Shown: positions 52,901 through 64,000 of the stretch, piece after piece | Layout: each line of letters opens with the position of its first letter | Position numbering within the stretch: the stretch's first letter is position 1 | NCBI GenBank assembly: GCA_963675555.1 | Contig: OY776676.1 | Span: 161,494,279-161,558,278, forward strand | DNA length: 64,000 bases | Direction of reading: 5' to 3' | Source: Leptura quadrifasciata | Taxonomy: Eukaryota > Arthropoda > Insecta > Coleoptera > Cerambycidae | Position numbers and translations under genes: made by a program | Notes under the pieces: generated by a model | Told to the model about the DNA's origin: nothing | Database searches by the model: none | The model's input: the letters and a program-made list of their open reading frames with translations, nothing else

Positions 52901-53758
52901 GGATAATGATCAGAAATCATCAGAGAAAACAGATTCTTCCTGAGTCCAATTCTTTCGCGCTAAAAGCTGGTATTTGACAAGTCTTTTGAAGCAAGAAAAT
53001 AATTGTATTTTATTCATTTCTTTGCAATCTTTAAAGAAAATCATCAATTTGTGTTACAATGTACAATTATTCTAAAATCATATCATCTACCAATTTTTCG
53101 AAAATTTCACGATTGAAAACTATCAAAAATGATTTTTTTTATAATGTATTACTACTGAAAAGACAAATTATTTACCAATTTTCTCTATATTTCGGAAAAT
53201 CATGAAAATTAATCATGTAATTAACTCTTTATAGCGGGAATTCCATATAATAAAATAATCAATTTAGACATTTGAAGGTGCATAAACTCCCAACAAGCTG
53301 AAAATCAGTAAAATTGTTTAAAACATAATTATAAATAAAATTTAAAAGTTCCCCATCATTCCCGTGTATGGAAAAAATTTTACTCGAGATCAAAGGCCAA
53401 AAAAATTAGTTTTTCGCGATTTTCAGCAAAACGGTAAGTTTTATCACAAAAGTACCTCAGACAAAAATTGTAGATCATAAAATTATCTATAAGAAATACT
53501 TTTTTCCTACGAGCCACCGTTTCTGAGATATAACGACTCAAAAAGTTGTAAAAGTTGTTATCGTCATAATATGCACACGTTTCCACGCCACCTATGAGGT
53601 AGTGTACTTAGCGCGTTTTTTTTAACGTGGTTTCCCCAGTAGGCCTACTCCACGGGTCAGTTGTGATCCTGTTTAATTTGAAACTATTGCAAAATAACGG
53701 AAAATTTCAAAGATTGGAAAAGATAAAAGCGATGTAAGTTAAAAAAAAGTGGTGAAAT
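52901..53758. other. No recognisable gene
   Basis: AT-rich. The minus ORF at 53380-53586 has no family features. Confidence 0.35.
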
Positions 53759-54602
53759 TCATTCGTCTGATTCGTAACTTTCAAATTCTTCTTGTTCTTC
53801 TTCTTGTTCTTCTTCTTCTTCTTCTTCTGCTTCTTCTTCATCTCCATTTTGGATGCAAGTAAATTGCGTCAATAGCGGTGTATCGTATGACACTTCGTCG
53901 GAATCAAATGAATCTTCCACTGTTGGTGATTCAACATTAGAGCACGACCGGCCTTGACAATTTGTGCATACCAGAGAACAAAATAGTCCGACTTTTTTGC
54001 AACCACATTTAGCACTGCATCCCTTTTTGCAGTTGCAAAAAATTGTGTTCAGCAGTTTTGCCGGCGCAGGTGGGAGTAAAATTTGAACTGGCTCTAATAT
54101 ATTGTTGACCAACTTCCAACCCCAGTCTGTAGGGTCTAGCTGATAACCAAGCCACACTTGAACTTGGTAATATACCCGAAAAAGATGTTGATGAGCAGCA
54201 ACTGAGGTTGGAGGAAGACAAGCTAATTGAACTTGTTTTTTATTTTTAGTATTTTTAACGAAACATGCATATCGATGCTTATCTAAACAGGTAGTTTTTT
54301 TAGGAGCTCCGTACATAGAAAGAAGAAAGCGGATGCCGTTGGTGATAACTTCTTGTTGAGTTGAATTACTCTTTTTAAAAACTTCAGCACATTGAATTAA
54401 ATCTTGTTTTTCAAACATTTTGAAAACTGCTGTTTTACCCCTCCTGTAAAATGCAGATGTCGTATCACAGCCAGTTATTGCGTGTAAAAATAGTACATGA
54501 TTTTGACACTTTACAAAAGTAGATAAACTTTTTGATGAATATATATCGATTGATGTTGAGCTTTTCCTGGTTTTAAGAAGAAAACGGGGGGAAATACGGG
54601 TT
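53759..54602 (-). pseudogene. C-terminal part of a GCDTT-motif cysteine-rich protein, function unknown
   Basis: A continuous minus-strand frame of about 280 codons after an in-frame stop near 54605. In order: LHAITGCDTTSAFYRRGKTA, KMFEKQDLIQCAEVFKK, a central region with GAPKKTTCLDKHRYACF and LPPTSVAAHQHLFRVYYQVQ, then PTDWGWK. A cysteine-rich block follows (CNCKKGCSAKCGCKKVGLFC then CTNCQGRSC), like a small metal-binding domain. The C-terminus is a Glu-run (EEEAEEEEEEEQ). The first methionine in frame (54418) lies after the conserved GCDTT motif, so the true protein extends upstream. A second fragment lies at 25410-25797. I recall this architecture in multicopy insect proteins, likely transposon-linked, but cannot name it. 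Confidence 0.6.
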
Positions 54603-54639
54603 TAGCCACGAGAAGACGGCCTATCAGCGGTTTAGCCCT

Positions 54640-54850
54640 TTCGGTGGCGGTTTGACTATTTAGGGGGTCGGCGTGGGCTGGGCGTGGGGTCGAAGAGAAG
54701 TCTCGACATCACCATCGTGCTCAACATCCTCGAAAATAGGGGGTAAACACTTTTCGGGGGTAGTTTTTGGCCGTTTGGGGGTGGAGTGATCTCGGAGAGA
54801 GTTTTAACCACCGTCATCATGTCTAACATCCTCGAAAACGGGGGAGGGGG
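54640..54850. repeat. G-rich imperfect tandem duplication
   Basis: Two units of about 110 bp share CATCACCATCGTGCTCAACA / CGTCATCATGTCTAACA, then TCCTCGAAAAYNGGGGG. G-runs (TTTAGGGGG, TTTTCGGGGG, GTTTGGGGGTGG, GGGGGAGGGGGGG) give it potential for G-quadruplex on the plus strand. It sits just upstream (in minus orientation) of the truncated protein fragment. Confidence 0.6.
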
Positions 54851-55233
54851 GGCATAGTCCCGTTAGGCTAGGAAAAATTCATATTTTTCGAGGTTCCATC
54901 CGACTCACATAATGCCCTATTATCCAACAAACTAAAACTCTTATCAAAAAACACAAGCGACATAAAACTTCTATCCAGCCCCAGGTACACTTTTATTCGA
55001 TATCTGACATTGGATTTAAATTCAACAATACAATAAAGTCGTTCTCCACGGGTTAAAAAACTAATTACGTAGTGTTTGTTAAAAAAACAAACACACCGAG
55101 ACACGCATAGGTGCTATAGAAATGCTTTTAGCCGAAATCGATTTTTATTATTGCATTAATTATCTACTTCCATATTTTTAAATTAAAAAGCCTATTAAAA
55201 ACAATTCAATTAAAATATATTAAAATTATAATT

Positions 55234-55650
55234 TTGGTTCAGGGGTCAGAGGACGGTTCGACGAAAGCTAGCAAACCTGACTATCAAAACAACATATTTG
55301 AGTATATCATTGAAGGCTCCATAAATAATAGCTTAAAATCTGGGGTGGCCTTAAAACGAGTTGGTTCGAAGCACGTTCAAGGCACGCTCGAAGCATTTAG
55401 CACCAGTGTCGATACAAAATATGGCATGCCATACATGCTAGGATACACATTTTCCAAGGCAAATTCTGGGGCAGCGAAACGTGGTAAAAACTGCAGTGCA
55501 AGCCGCCTACACACAGCTGCCGTCGCCATAGTCATCAAAATGCAGCGGCGCAGATTTAGGAGGGGCGTTAGTGTAATTTGTTGTTTGTTACTTAAACTTG
55601 ATCCTCTAAAGTTATTGCTGGCATTTGCCAGAAGAACTTTTCATTTTTAA
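55234..55650 (+). CDS. Unidentified 138-codon ORF
   Basis: MVQGSEDGSTKASKPDYQNN begins the longest frame; the middle reads KSGVALKRVGSKHVQGTLEA and the end is basic and hydrophobic. I see no recognised domain. The sequence is less AT-rich than its neighbours, so it may be a transposon or host-gene fragment. No splice or polyadenylation evidence supports it. Confidence 0.2.
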   Translation: MVQGSEDGSTKASKPDYQNNIFEYIIEGSINNSLKSGVALKRVGSKHVQGTLEAFSTSVDTKYGMPYMLGYTFSKANSGAAKRGKNCSASRLHTAAVAIVIKMQRRRFRRGVSVICCLLLKLDPLKLLLAFARRTFHF

Positions 55651-55984
55651 TTCTGATCAAGAACTTTTCACAATTAATGAAAAATATTTGTAAAAGTTTA
55701 TTATTTTTCTTCATTTAAAATCGTAAAATAAAGTCAATTTTGAGTAGCTATCTACTATTTTCGTTTAAATATCAAACGGCCTTGTCTACAAATTTCATTT
55801 CAGCCGAAAAAACATTCTTCAAATTCAGATGAACTTAACCCTAATTAACGAGTGAACAAATGACACTGTTTTGCAAAGTTGTCCAACGCCCATTGGCACT
55901 TAACTTCAAACGCAAAATCTTCCTCTATGAAAAGTCGTATTATAGCTAAACACATTATAGTTTGTTTTCTTTTCGACAATTAAT

Positions 55985-57690
55985 TACCCTTATTATTATA
56001 AATAATAATAATAATTTATTGGTCTTGAAAAAATATATATCTTATAGACATGCACAAATGCAACATAAACAATATAAGATACGGCGAGTATAAATAAAAA
56101 CAACATATAAAAGCTAGCCTATAGGACGACCTCGAAGAATACACATTAAACAGTTAAAAGAAAAAACTCTAGAATAAGGGTCATGGAGTATATAAGTAGC
56201 AGAGCCAATATGCTGCAGTCAGTTCAGTACAAACAGTTCTGAGACGAGCCAATGATCTGATAAGAAAGAGTAAATAATAAGTTGTGAATTATAGTAATGA
56301 ATCTATAGTAGATAAAAGTTGCAATTGGGTGTGATTATAAGGACTAATTATTTTAAGTAATTTAGTGACTAATAAACCAGTGGTTAGTGACAATGCGTGT
56401 TGCAATTATTGAACCTACGGTCGGGGTGTTTACTGGAGGGTGTACATACGTAACAATGCAAGGAGGAGACAACAATGCATATATAAAATGCTTTTTATGT
56501 ATTCAATCATCGTTAACAATGAAGAAGTTCGAATTTTTTGTTATAATCTGATAAAAAAAATTTATACTATGTGGGCCCATATCTGTGAGGATAATTATTA
56601 GTTTCCTTTTAAATAAGAGGAATAATTTATTTCGAACCTTGTTTGGCAGTGCCTTTAATAATTCAATGCCCAATTTTTTTATTCTTTCTAATCTGTGTTG
56701 GGGAATGACAAGGTTTCCTTTGAACTTAGTACTATGTTCGTGATTATCACTATTTATTTTACAGTCTCTGATATATTTTTCTAACATCTAATAAGTTCTG
56801 ATACATGATCATAGAAAAAAGGGTTATTGTTCTAAGCGATTTGAAAAATGGACCGCTATTTTCATCCCATCTAATATTGACAATAACTCGTATTGCAGAT
56901 TTTTGAACACTTTGCGGAACATGCGCGGAGTTACCCCAGGCCAATACGCTATATGTTAAAATTAAGTTAAATAGTGAATGATGTGTTATTATAACTGCCT
57001 GCTGATTTGCAGATATCATTGTTTTCCTAATTGCAAATATGATTTTACCTAGTTTACCGTTAATTGTGTTTATATGTTCTGGCCATCTTAAATTTCTATC
57101 TGCACTCCCAAGAATCTTAGACTGTTGGTGTTAGATCTTGTATCGAAGTTCATGAAAGATGTTTTATTCTCATTTAGAGTTAAGTCATTACATATTGTCT
57201 TAGTCTAGTTGATTATTGATTGGGTTCCTCTCTATTTCTATGCTCACTCCAAATGTAACATCTTCGGCATACATAACCGAAACTATATTTGAAATTTTGA
57301 TGCTTAGTAAAATATCATTAATATAAACAAGAAAGAGCAGAGCACCCAACACTGACCCCTGAGTCATCCCCCTTGTCAATGTTAATGGCAGACTCCTCTT
57401 ATTCTTATAATCCACAAATTGTATTCTGTTATTTAGATATGTACTGATTAAATTTAGGCAGTTTCCGCGTATCTCATAATGATTCAATTTACTTAATAAT
57501 ATGTTATGATTTACGCTATCAAATGCGGAAATATATCTCTGTAAATATACGAATACACAGTTTCTTGTTTTCAAAGCAAGCTTCGACGTAGTCAATGACA
57601 AAATAGCATCACAGGTTGTTAGTACCTTGCTGAATCCGAATTGTTCGCCAACTAAGATATTGTTTTTTATGGAGATACGCTGTTATATCC
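55985..57690 (-). mobile_element. LINE family D, 5'-truncated copy
   Basis: A minus-strand LINE with a 3' tail of AAT repeats (55999-56015 on the plus strand). Its coding remnant runs from the reverse transcriptase near 57690 to the C-terminus at 56503. It abuts a different LINE at 57690, whose 3' part is cut there. That fits insertion of D into the other, or a deletion joining them. Confidence 0.78.
56503..57690 (-). pseudogene. LINE family D reverse transcriptase and C-terminus
   Basis: From 57690: ITAYLHKKNN, NILVGEQFGFSKVLTTCDAI in shifted frames, then 57200-57601: ISAFDSVNHNILLSKLNHYE (first Asp), TRGMTQGSVLGALLFLVYIN (normally GVPQGSVLGP) and YAEDVTFGV, where Glu replaces the first catalytic Asp of YADD. 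The C-terminal part (56503-57019) reads LILTYSVLAWGNSAHVPQSV, QKSAIRVIVNI, FFKSLRTITLFSMIMYQNL and VIPQHRLERIKKLG, typical of Jockey-like LINEs. The changed ADD box and frame breaks show it is dead. Confidence 0.82.
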
Positions 57691-58920
57691 ATGTATACAC
57701 TTTCTTGGATTTTTGAGAAAGCAGGTCAAATACATTTGTCTGTCTTGCCTCGTCTCTGGGAATATGAAAATTTAACATACATAAAATTTCTGAGCAATTT
57801 ATGTTGTCATGAATTATCTTGTGTAAAAAGTTAAGATAAGCTTTTGTGCGCCTGTGTTCGAGTGAGTCGAAGCCTAAAATGAGAAGTTCGGATTTGGGAA
57901 ATTGTATAGGAGGATATTCCCTTTCCGTTCTAAAATGAGCATATTTTAAAAATCTGCCCTGTATTACTTCCAAATTATCAATATATGTTAGATAGTCCAT
58001 ATATCAATATTCTGAAAGTTGTGGCTGTTTCTGATAATAAATCCTAAAGCTTTGTAAGTCTTCGTGGCAATGTACGCGATGTGATTATTAAAGGGCAGTT
58101 TTTTATCAAAGATCACAAACATCACAAAATGTTTCGAGTCTTGAGTGTGTTTTATTATCAATAGAGTAATCAAAATGGATCGATGATTTTTTGGTGGAAT
58201 AAGACACTGCGCTACATCCCTGTATATTTAAAGGTAAGTTATTTATTAAGCCCCAACATTGCAAGAAATCGTTTAAATCGTCGGCACGTTATTGTCAGGC
58301 CGTCAACAATATCATTAATGAATAGGATAAAGAAAAGAGGTCCTAAAATTGATCCCTGCGGTACACCTAACGTAGCAGATATTTGGATAGAAATGCAATC
58401 GCGATATACAACATGTTGGATCCTATCTGAGAAGTAGGATTTTAAAAACTTTAAAAGTCTACCCGAAATTAGTTGGTTTATCCAATAGGATACCGTAGTC
58501 AATTCCGTCAAATGCCTTTGAAAAATCGGTATAGATCACGTTTGCTTGGAGTCCCTCATCGATAGCATCAGTTAAGAATTCTATGGACCCGTCTTTAACA
58601 AAGCCAAGTTGCGCATCTGTGATCAAAATATGTGTGTGATCAAATAATAACATTTCAAAATATTTTGCAAGTTACAAATTATGACAATTGGACGATAGTT
58701 TCACATGCCGAAGCACCTTTCTTGAAAACTGGAGCTATGTAGATAATTTCCACTGAGAGAGATAAATATAATGGATTTTTAGGATAAATTGAACAGTTTA
58801 GAAATAGATTCTGTGAATATTGAGGCGCAGTCACGTAGTAAGGAAGCGGGAATTTCATCAGGCCGCTCGTAGATCAAAGTACTGGTTGTTGTTGGGCATG
58901 CTATAAGTTTGCTGTAAAAA
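57690..58920 (-). pseudogene. LINE (family A/B-like) reverse transcriptase remnant
   Basis: In order on the minus strand: PVFKKGA-like segment near 58730, then LLFDHTHILITDAQLGF, VIYTDFSKAFDGIDY (58459-58653), SYFSDRIQHVVY and LGVPQGSILGPLFFILFIND (58239-58511). The ADD box is replaced by a deletion or change around 58240 (RRFKRFLAMLGLNK). The thumb GFIIRNSHNF (57988-58173) and the C-terminus (ELLILGFDSLEHRRTKAYLN, CMLNFHIPRDEARQTNVF) follow, ending at the border with family D. Several frameshifts are present. Confidence 0.78.
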
Positions 58921-59737
58921 ATTTGCAAAGCATTACATACAGCATAGTAAATATTGGGGCTACATCATTTAAAAAATGAATCCTTTAAATCGGCCAAAAA
59001 ATAAATATTTTAGAGACGTGCCTTTCTTTCAAATGAATCACTCTGTATATATACATTATGTTACATTGCTTCTATTATTTTTTCCTTTTAGAAAACTTTA
59101 TTTATAGGTTCTTTAGCACTTAAAACAATAAATGCAAAAGATTGTTTCTATTATCGCCGCCATTGACTAAACGTGTCCTCTTCGGGCCATTACACTTAAC
59201 AAATCAACTAAGCACGGTCAACTTACTCCAAGAAGTTCAGTTTACACTAAATTACCTTTCCCACTAATATAAATACAAAATGTCACGACTTGTTTTAAAA
59301 AATAAACACTTTTCCGGTATATTTTCAAGGAGTTGACGATTTAATTCAGAAACAAAGAGCTTACACAACAGCAAATGAATTGTAGGGTAATTGGGGATGT
59401 ATAATCCTCTGGCATATTCATTCGCAATATTAAAAGCATTCAGGTACAGGCAGAAGAACTGGACGAATGACGAGTTACGCTTCAATTTTTATACTTTAAT
59501 CTAGAGCCTGTAATGATCCAGCAACTTTTAATTTATCAGAGATATTACAGAGCATCCTTATGCTTAAGTCAATTGTTATGTTTTCCTATTTGCTTAATTT
59601 CACCTTATTTTTGCTATAGTTCCGTCTAGGTTTAAACAGAAAAATATTCGCTTATCCCTTTATTGTACAAATTATTTCTCTAGGACAATCTTTTTTGTCT
59701 GCGGATCAATAGCTCAAAGAAAGACCAAATTCATCTC
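58921..59737. other. No recognisable gene
   Basis: AT-rich. The minus ORF at 59264-59485 has no recognised features. Confidence 0.35.
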
Positions 59738-60065
59738 ATGCTACCAACGTCTTTACCCCATATAAGTAGCCATAAAGTTTTTAGATATTTTTCTATTACT
59801 GTCACTAGATTAAAATTAAACCACGGACGTTTCCCACAACACCTTAATCGAATTGGACTTCTTGATAGTCCTTTGTGTAGTTGTGATAATGTATCTATCG
59901 CAGATATGAACCACATTATTTTAATTGTAATCGAAACACTCAGGCTACAACCAAACTCATTAAAAATCTTTCACTACAGAAAGTTCAACTTCCTACTAAT
60001 ATTACTACCTTATTATATTACAATGACTTACAAATTTTCAACACAATTTTAACTTTTCTGAAAGA
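59738..60065 (+). pseudogene. C-terminal zinc-knuckle remnant of a LINE ORF2
   Basis: The plus strand reads SITVTRLKLNHGRFPQHLNR, IGLLDSPLCSCDNVSIADMN and HIILIVIET. The pattern RLxxxHxxFPxHLxRIGLxDSPLCxCxxxxDLNHIxFxC is the C-terminal cysteine motif of many insect LINE ORF2 proteins. The last Cys is lost here and the frame drifts after RLQPNSLK. The reverse transcriptase is not present upstream. The minus ORF at 59731-59916 is its shadow. Confidence 0.72.
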
Positions 60066-61830
60066 AATAAAATTAAACTTGTGATTCAGTTTTAAAAGGC
60101 TATCATCATTGTCAAGTAGGTTTTGCTTTGTTCCGCCTCTGTTTCTATCCCTATAATATTTTCCCTCCAACCGTGGTCCATCTCTCTATGGAAAAAAATG
60201 CCCTGATGCAAGAAAAGTGTCTCATACCTTTCCCAGTTCCTGATGTTTATTTCTATAGTTTTCGGGTTAGGTTAGGATTATCATTGTCTCTACTGAGTTA
60301 ATCCACGTTAAACAATTCTGCTACTTTTGATACTATCAACAGTTTGTGGTGTGTGAGCTTTCCATAAGCTCGAAGCCAAAAATTAAAAAAAAACTATTAC
60401 TGAATTCTAGATAGAAACAAAGTGTCGCTAATAAATTGTAAGTACACTATTTCAATTACAAGGGAGAGAAGTGAAACAAATGGGAGAGCAGAGTTATGTT
60501 GAACTTAACTTTACTATTGCATCACTTCCGTCTAGATTTCAAGAGAAATATATCAACTTAACATAGAACATAACGTAAATATTGACTCTTATGCATTTGT
60601 TAAAGACACACTAACAAGCAGCATAGCATACAATATTGACCAATCAGAGACGAGTGTTTCAAATTTATTCTATTCTAAACAGACAACAATTTACAGATTA
60701 TTTCTGCTGCCTTAGTTTTCACGTGCTCTTTTGTGATTTTCCGTCTTGTGTTTTGCATGTACAGTGAATACTAATGATGAATTTTTATATGGTGCTGTGT
60801 CTTTAATTCGTGATTTATATTTGAAACAGCGTAAAAAATTACGGAATAGAAGGTGTGGTGCTATTTGCTAATTTCTTGTCAAGCATTTTCCTTCAACACT
60901 ACATCTTTGAAGTTAACATTGGTGGGGATAATTTCTCACCATTCGTTAAGAATGTCATCGAAATCCCTGGTTTCTGTATCATCCAATAATATTGAATTTA
61001 CTTGTGTTTTCTATTGTATCTTCTTCCACTGTTTCAGGCTCTGACATTAATTCGGGATAAAATTGTTAATAGTAATATATATTGATGATCATCCATCATA
61101 AAGTTATAATATTAAAAGAATCAATAGTACACAAAACCTCGAAAAAGTCGTATACGTGCACACCATAAAGAGCCGAGTTAAATTTGAAAATTTGTTGGTT
61201 ATATCGTTGAGTGAGATTTATCACTCAATGGTTATATTGTGAACGATCCATCTTAATACGTCTGAAGGACTTTTTGCTACCCTTCCTAAATGGATATTAA
61301 AGTGTTCACCTGCAGGGTTCGAAGCGACTGCTTAACTGCTGTCACTGATGGTATCAATCAGACGTCGTGGCACTGTCTTAAATCTAACACTGTAGATACT
61401 AACATTCTCTTAATTAAGCTGAAAGGGAATTTTGAAACATAAGAAAAAGACAATATTTAAAGTCCAAAAATGTGTATTGGTCTTTTCAAAAAATATGTAT
61501 TTACAAAATCTCAAGAAATGTGTAAAAGATTAACAAATTTTGGTCCGTATACCACACATAGTGAGGAACGGACAAAGACAATGTCTCCAACTACCATCCA
61601 ATGTTTAGTTTTCAGCAAACGATTGACACAAAAAGATTCAATGTAAAAATTCAATGTTTATGAATAGGTAGGCTTTTGCTTGCCTATCTATTTACATTTT
61701 TAAATTGCACAGTAATAATTTCGACCGCTCGTTCTAGAGCTTAAAAATGCTTTAATCGCAACAATTTAGAATAATATTATCACTTATATATATGTTACGT
61801 TCAGGCAAGGCGGTCCCTTGTACATGTGAG
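60066..61830. other. No recognisable gene
   Basis: AT-rich. A 10-bp hairpin (CGTTGAGTGA, loop GATTTA, TCACTCAATG) at 61206-61231 is the only structure noted. The plus ORF at 60853-61044 is unsupported. Confidence 0.35.
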
Positions 61831-61832
61831 TA

Positions 61833-62845
61833 CGATCGTGAGCAAAAAAAATAGGACAAGTCTTATAACGGTATTTTGGTAAAATCTAGTTGTGTACATC
61901 TAACTTTAATTTTTGTGACATTGTCAGTTAGTTGTCATAATTTATTGCAAGTGTGAAAAAAACTAAGATGCCTCATATAAGCGATTTAGTTAAATCTGGA
62001 GTTATTGCTAAAGCAGAAGATGGATGGTCAATGAGACAAATTTCACTGCGTTATAATATTGACAAAAATTCGGTATGTAACATTTTAAGAAGGTGGAGAA
62101 TAAACGGTAAGATTAGTAGAAATCCTGGATCAGGGCGACGAAGGATATCAACTCAGCAACAAGACTTGCAATTGGTAAATGCTTTAGTGGAAAATCCATT
62201 TTACTCAGTAATTTAGGCGGCTGAAGAAACGAATTTTTCTGAATCGAGTAGTACTGGTCGCCGGCGAGTAACAGAATCGGAGCTACGCTGTCATGCAGCA
62301 GCACAGAAATACTTACTTAAAGCTGAACATAAAGTAGCTCGAGTAGGATTTGCGATTAAATTTTTAGCGCATGATGTAAATTTTTGGAACAATGTAATCT
62401 TTACAGGCGAAAAAACTTTCCAGTCAACACACAGCGGTCGTATTCGTGTTTACCGCCCTCCGAATACTCGATTCGATGAGAAATATATATCTAACAATGA
62501 TAAAAGTGGTAGATTTTCCGTCAATATGTGGGCTTGGATACCGGCACGTGGTCCTGGTGTTTTGTGGCATATTGAAGAACGATTTAATAGTGAAACGTAT
62601 ATTAGGATTTTAGTCAATATTATACTCCCTTCTGTGTCACAATTATTTCCTAATAATGAGTTCATATTTCAACAAGACAATTGTTCCGTTCATACTGCTC
62701 ATACCGTAACTAACTGGATGGATGGTTAATAACTATAGCAATAACTACAGCATTAAAATAAAAAATAAATTAAAAGTGATATCTGTTTTATTTTGGCTAC
62801 TTGTTACATATTCAAATAGAGACAGATTTACATTAAACATAATAT
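61833..62845 (+). mobile_element. Tc1-like transposon, copy 2 (internally deleted)
   Basis: The left end CGATCGTGAGCAAAAAAAAT follows TA (61831-61832) and matches the terminal repeat of the element at 13611-16584. The 5' leader (TCTAGTTGTGTACATCTAAC, ATTGTCAGTTAGTTGTCATA) is continuous here, showing the empty state of the Crypton insertion site. The transposase is cut after VTNW and joined to the 3' region (ACTATAGCAATAACTACAG, complement of 13693-13733). The right terminal repeat itself is missing. The small open frame at 62722-62946 covers this 3' region and is not a gene. Confidence 0.83.
61968..62720 (+). pseudogene. Tc1-like transposase copy 2, truncated
   Basis: MPHISDLVKSGVIAKAEDGW starts at 61968 and keeps the 14 bp lost in the minus-strand copy. 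The helix-turn-helix (SMRQISLRYNIDKNSVCNIL) and GSGRRR follow. A stop interrupts YSVI*AAEETNF near 62214. The first catalytic Asp is replaced by Gly (FTGEKTF). The frame continues through RFSVNMWAWIPARGPGVLWH and QQDNCSVH (second Asp) and stops at TNWMDG, so the final Glu region is deleted. Three independent defects make it inactive. Confidence 0.87.
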
Positions 62846-62949
62846 TTTTGTGCAGTGTGTCAGTGCAAGGTAGGCATATCACGCAAAATATTTCGGATTT
62901 CGTTGTAGTTTCGAAAAATTTGTCGAGGGTCTGGCGTGTTCTTTGACAA

Positions 62950-64000
62950 TATCACAGAAGAATAACTTATTATATACTTATAAACACGTCACTACTAACA
63001 AGTATGTTAATTGGTTGCACATAGCACATCGTACATAAATATCAATTCTTACGGAAATTCTTATGCGAAATAAACATGGCGTTTCTTATACTGGCTGTGA
63101 TTAGTTGAAATGCTTATGCTCCTATACTATGGTCTTATGCCGAATTGTCTGTGATAGCATTTATTCCATAATTTTACGAACCAATTGTCTGCAGCATTAT
63201 ATTAAAAGAATGACTGAGAACTTTTGTAAATTACTGAACCAAATATTCTCTGAAACTGGACAGAATTGATGAATTGATCGGTGATTTTTGTCGCTTATCG
63301 ATTTCCATCCGTTTGTTCAGAAGATGCACAAAAACAACAATCCAGTCTAAAACAGTTTTTTTTTAAAATAACTGATTTAGATCGTTGGGAATTTTGCGAT
63401 TAAATAAAAGGCAACAATTTTCCAAGATGAACGAACGTTAGTTGTTTACGTTTTTAATTTAACCGACGACAATCCATAAAATACACATAACACAGCATTC
63501 TTCAGTGTTAATGAATGAGTGAATTGTGCTTTTCACCAATTAATAACTTAAAGGCAAATAAAAGCATAGCAACCGAGCAACGCGCGTGGAATTGGTCGAG
63601 CGTTAATTCACTGTTTTGAAAGATATTTGCAAATAGTGGAGACATACTTCGTTTGATGTTGGTATGTATTTATAAATCGCCGCTTTAGACCTGGAAAGTG
63701 GTACAGAATTGAACGATTTACTCACATGTAAGGACGCTTAAGAATGTTGCAAGTAATTACCACCTCATTATTTATTATTTTGATTTAAGTGCTGCCCCTT
63801 ATTTATCGATGGTGTTTACATCTTTAATTGCAGTTAAGCTCCACTTTTCAAGTGGACCATTTTATGAGGCTTTTATTATTAATTTTTTCCAACTTTAAAC
63901 AGCCTGGAAATTGTGGTTCCTGGTTTGATCCGAGTAAAAGGAAATTGTAGATCACATTTATAGTCCTTGTGACTGCGTTTGTGTTTGATGTTGACCGACA
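62950..64000. other. No recognisable gene
   Basis: AT-rich, apparently unique sequence to the window end. I saw no ORF, repeat or hairpin worth listing. Confidence 0.4.

Noticed and set aside
61206..61231. Ten-bp hairpin
   Set aside because: Too short to distinguish from chance in 64 kb.
1..64000. CRISPR arrays, prokaryotic operons, rRNA genes, functional tRNAs
   Set aside because: The tandem repeats have no spacer structure, there are no closely packed genes, and the only rRNA-like piece is the SINE head.

Overview
The window is eukaryotic, AT-rich, repeat-dense DNA, most likely from an arthropod and probably an insect with a large genome. The grounds are the mix of mobile elements (Jockey/CR1-like LINEs, Penelope-like elements with GIY-YIG endonuclease, Tc1 and DD41D mariner-type transposons, a Crypton-type tyrosine-recombinase element, a 5S-rRNA-derived SINE), spliceosomal signals and long gene-free stretches. 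I see no prokaryotic operons, rRNA genes or CRISPR arrays. The species cannot be named from the sequence.

Layout. 1-1640: 5'-truncated LINE (family A, minus) with a 5S-type SINE inside it. 2040-2670: GC-rich minus ORF headed by a 108-bp tandem duplication. 3.4-5.3 kb: mariner and LINE scraps. 5.4-6.8 kb: first copy of a 1.5-kb non-coding repeat (R1; others at 18.5 and 40.4 kb). 8.8-11.6 kb: one LINE abutting or inserted in another. 13.6-16.6 kb: Tc1-like transposon carrying an intact Crypton-type element. 19.6-23.9 kb: mariner-type transposon with 300-bp inverted repeats, split by a second family-A LINE. 25.8-28.4 kb: an apparently complete DD41D transposon with 650-bp inverted repeats and an uninterrupted 359-codon transposase. 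29.7-30.2 kb: higher-order tandem repeat. 30.4-31.0 and 32.2-33.9 kb: Penelope-like remnants, one inside a fold-back element, with a hammerhead-ribozyme-like motif. 35.5-37.4 kb: decayed transposase with a likely 58-bp intron. 37,641-37,743: one plausible host-gene exon. 44.9-48.7 kb: three-level nest (SINE in LINE in Penelope). 49.87 kb: pre-miRNA-like hairpin. 53.8-54.6 kb: cysteine-rich protein fragment. 56-60 kb: LINE fragments. 61.8-62.8 kb: second Tc1-like copy.

The window reads as a large intron or intergenic region of a host gene on the plus strand (the exon at 37.6 kb) that collected several waves of transposons. Nesting gives relative ages: the Crypton is younger than its Tc1 host, LINE copy 2 is younger than the 19.6-kb transposon, and SINEs are the youngest layer in two LINEs. 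Only two mobile-element ORFs look intact: the Crypton recombinase (15292-16341) and the DD41D transposase (26634-27713). All other coding remnants carry frameshifts, stops, truncations or deletions. Similarities and element ends were judged by eye, without alignment software or database searches.
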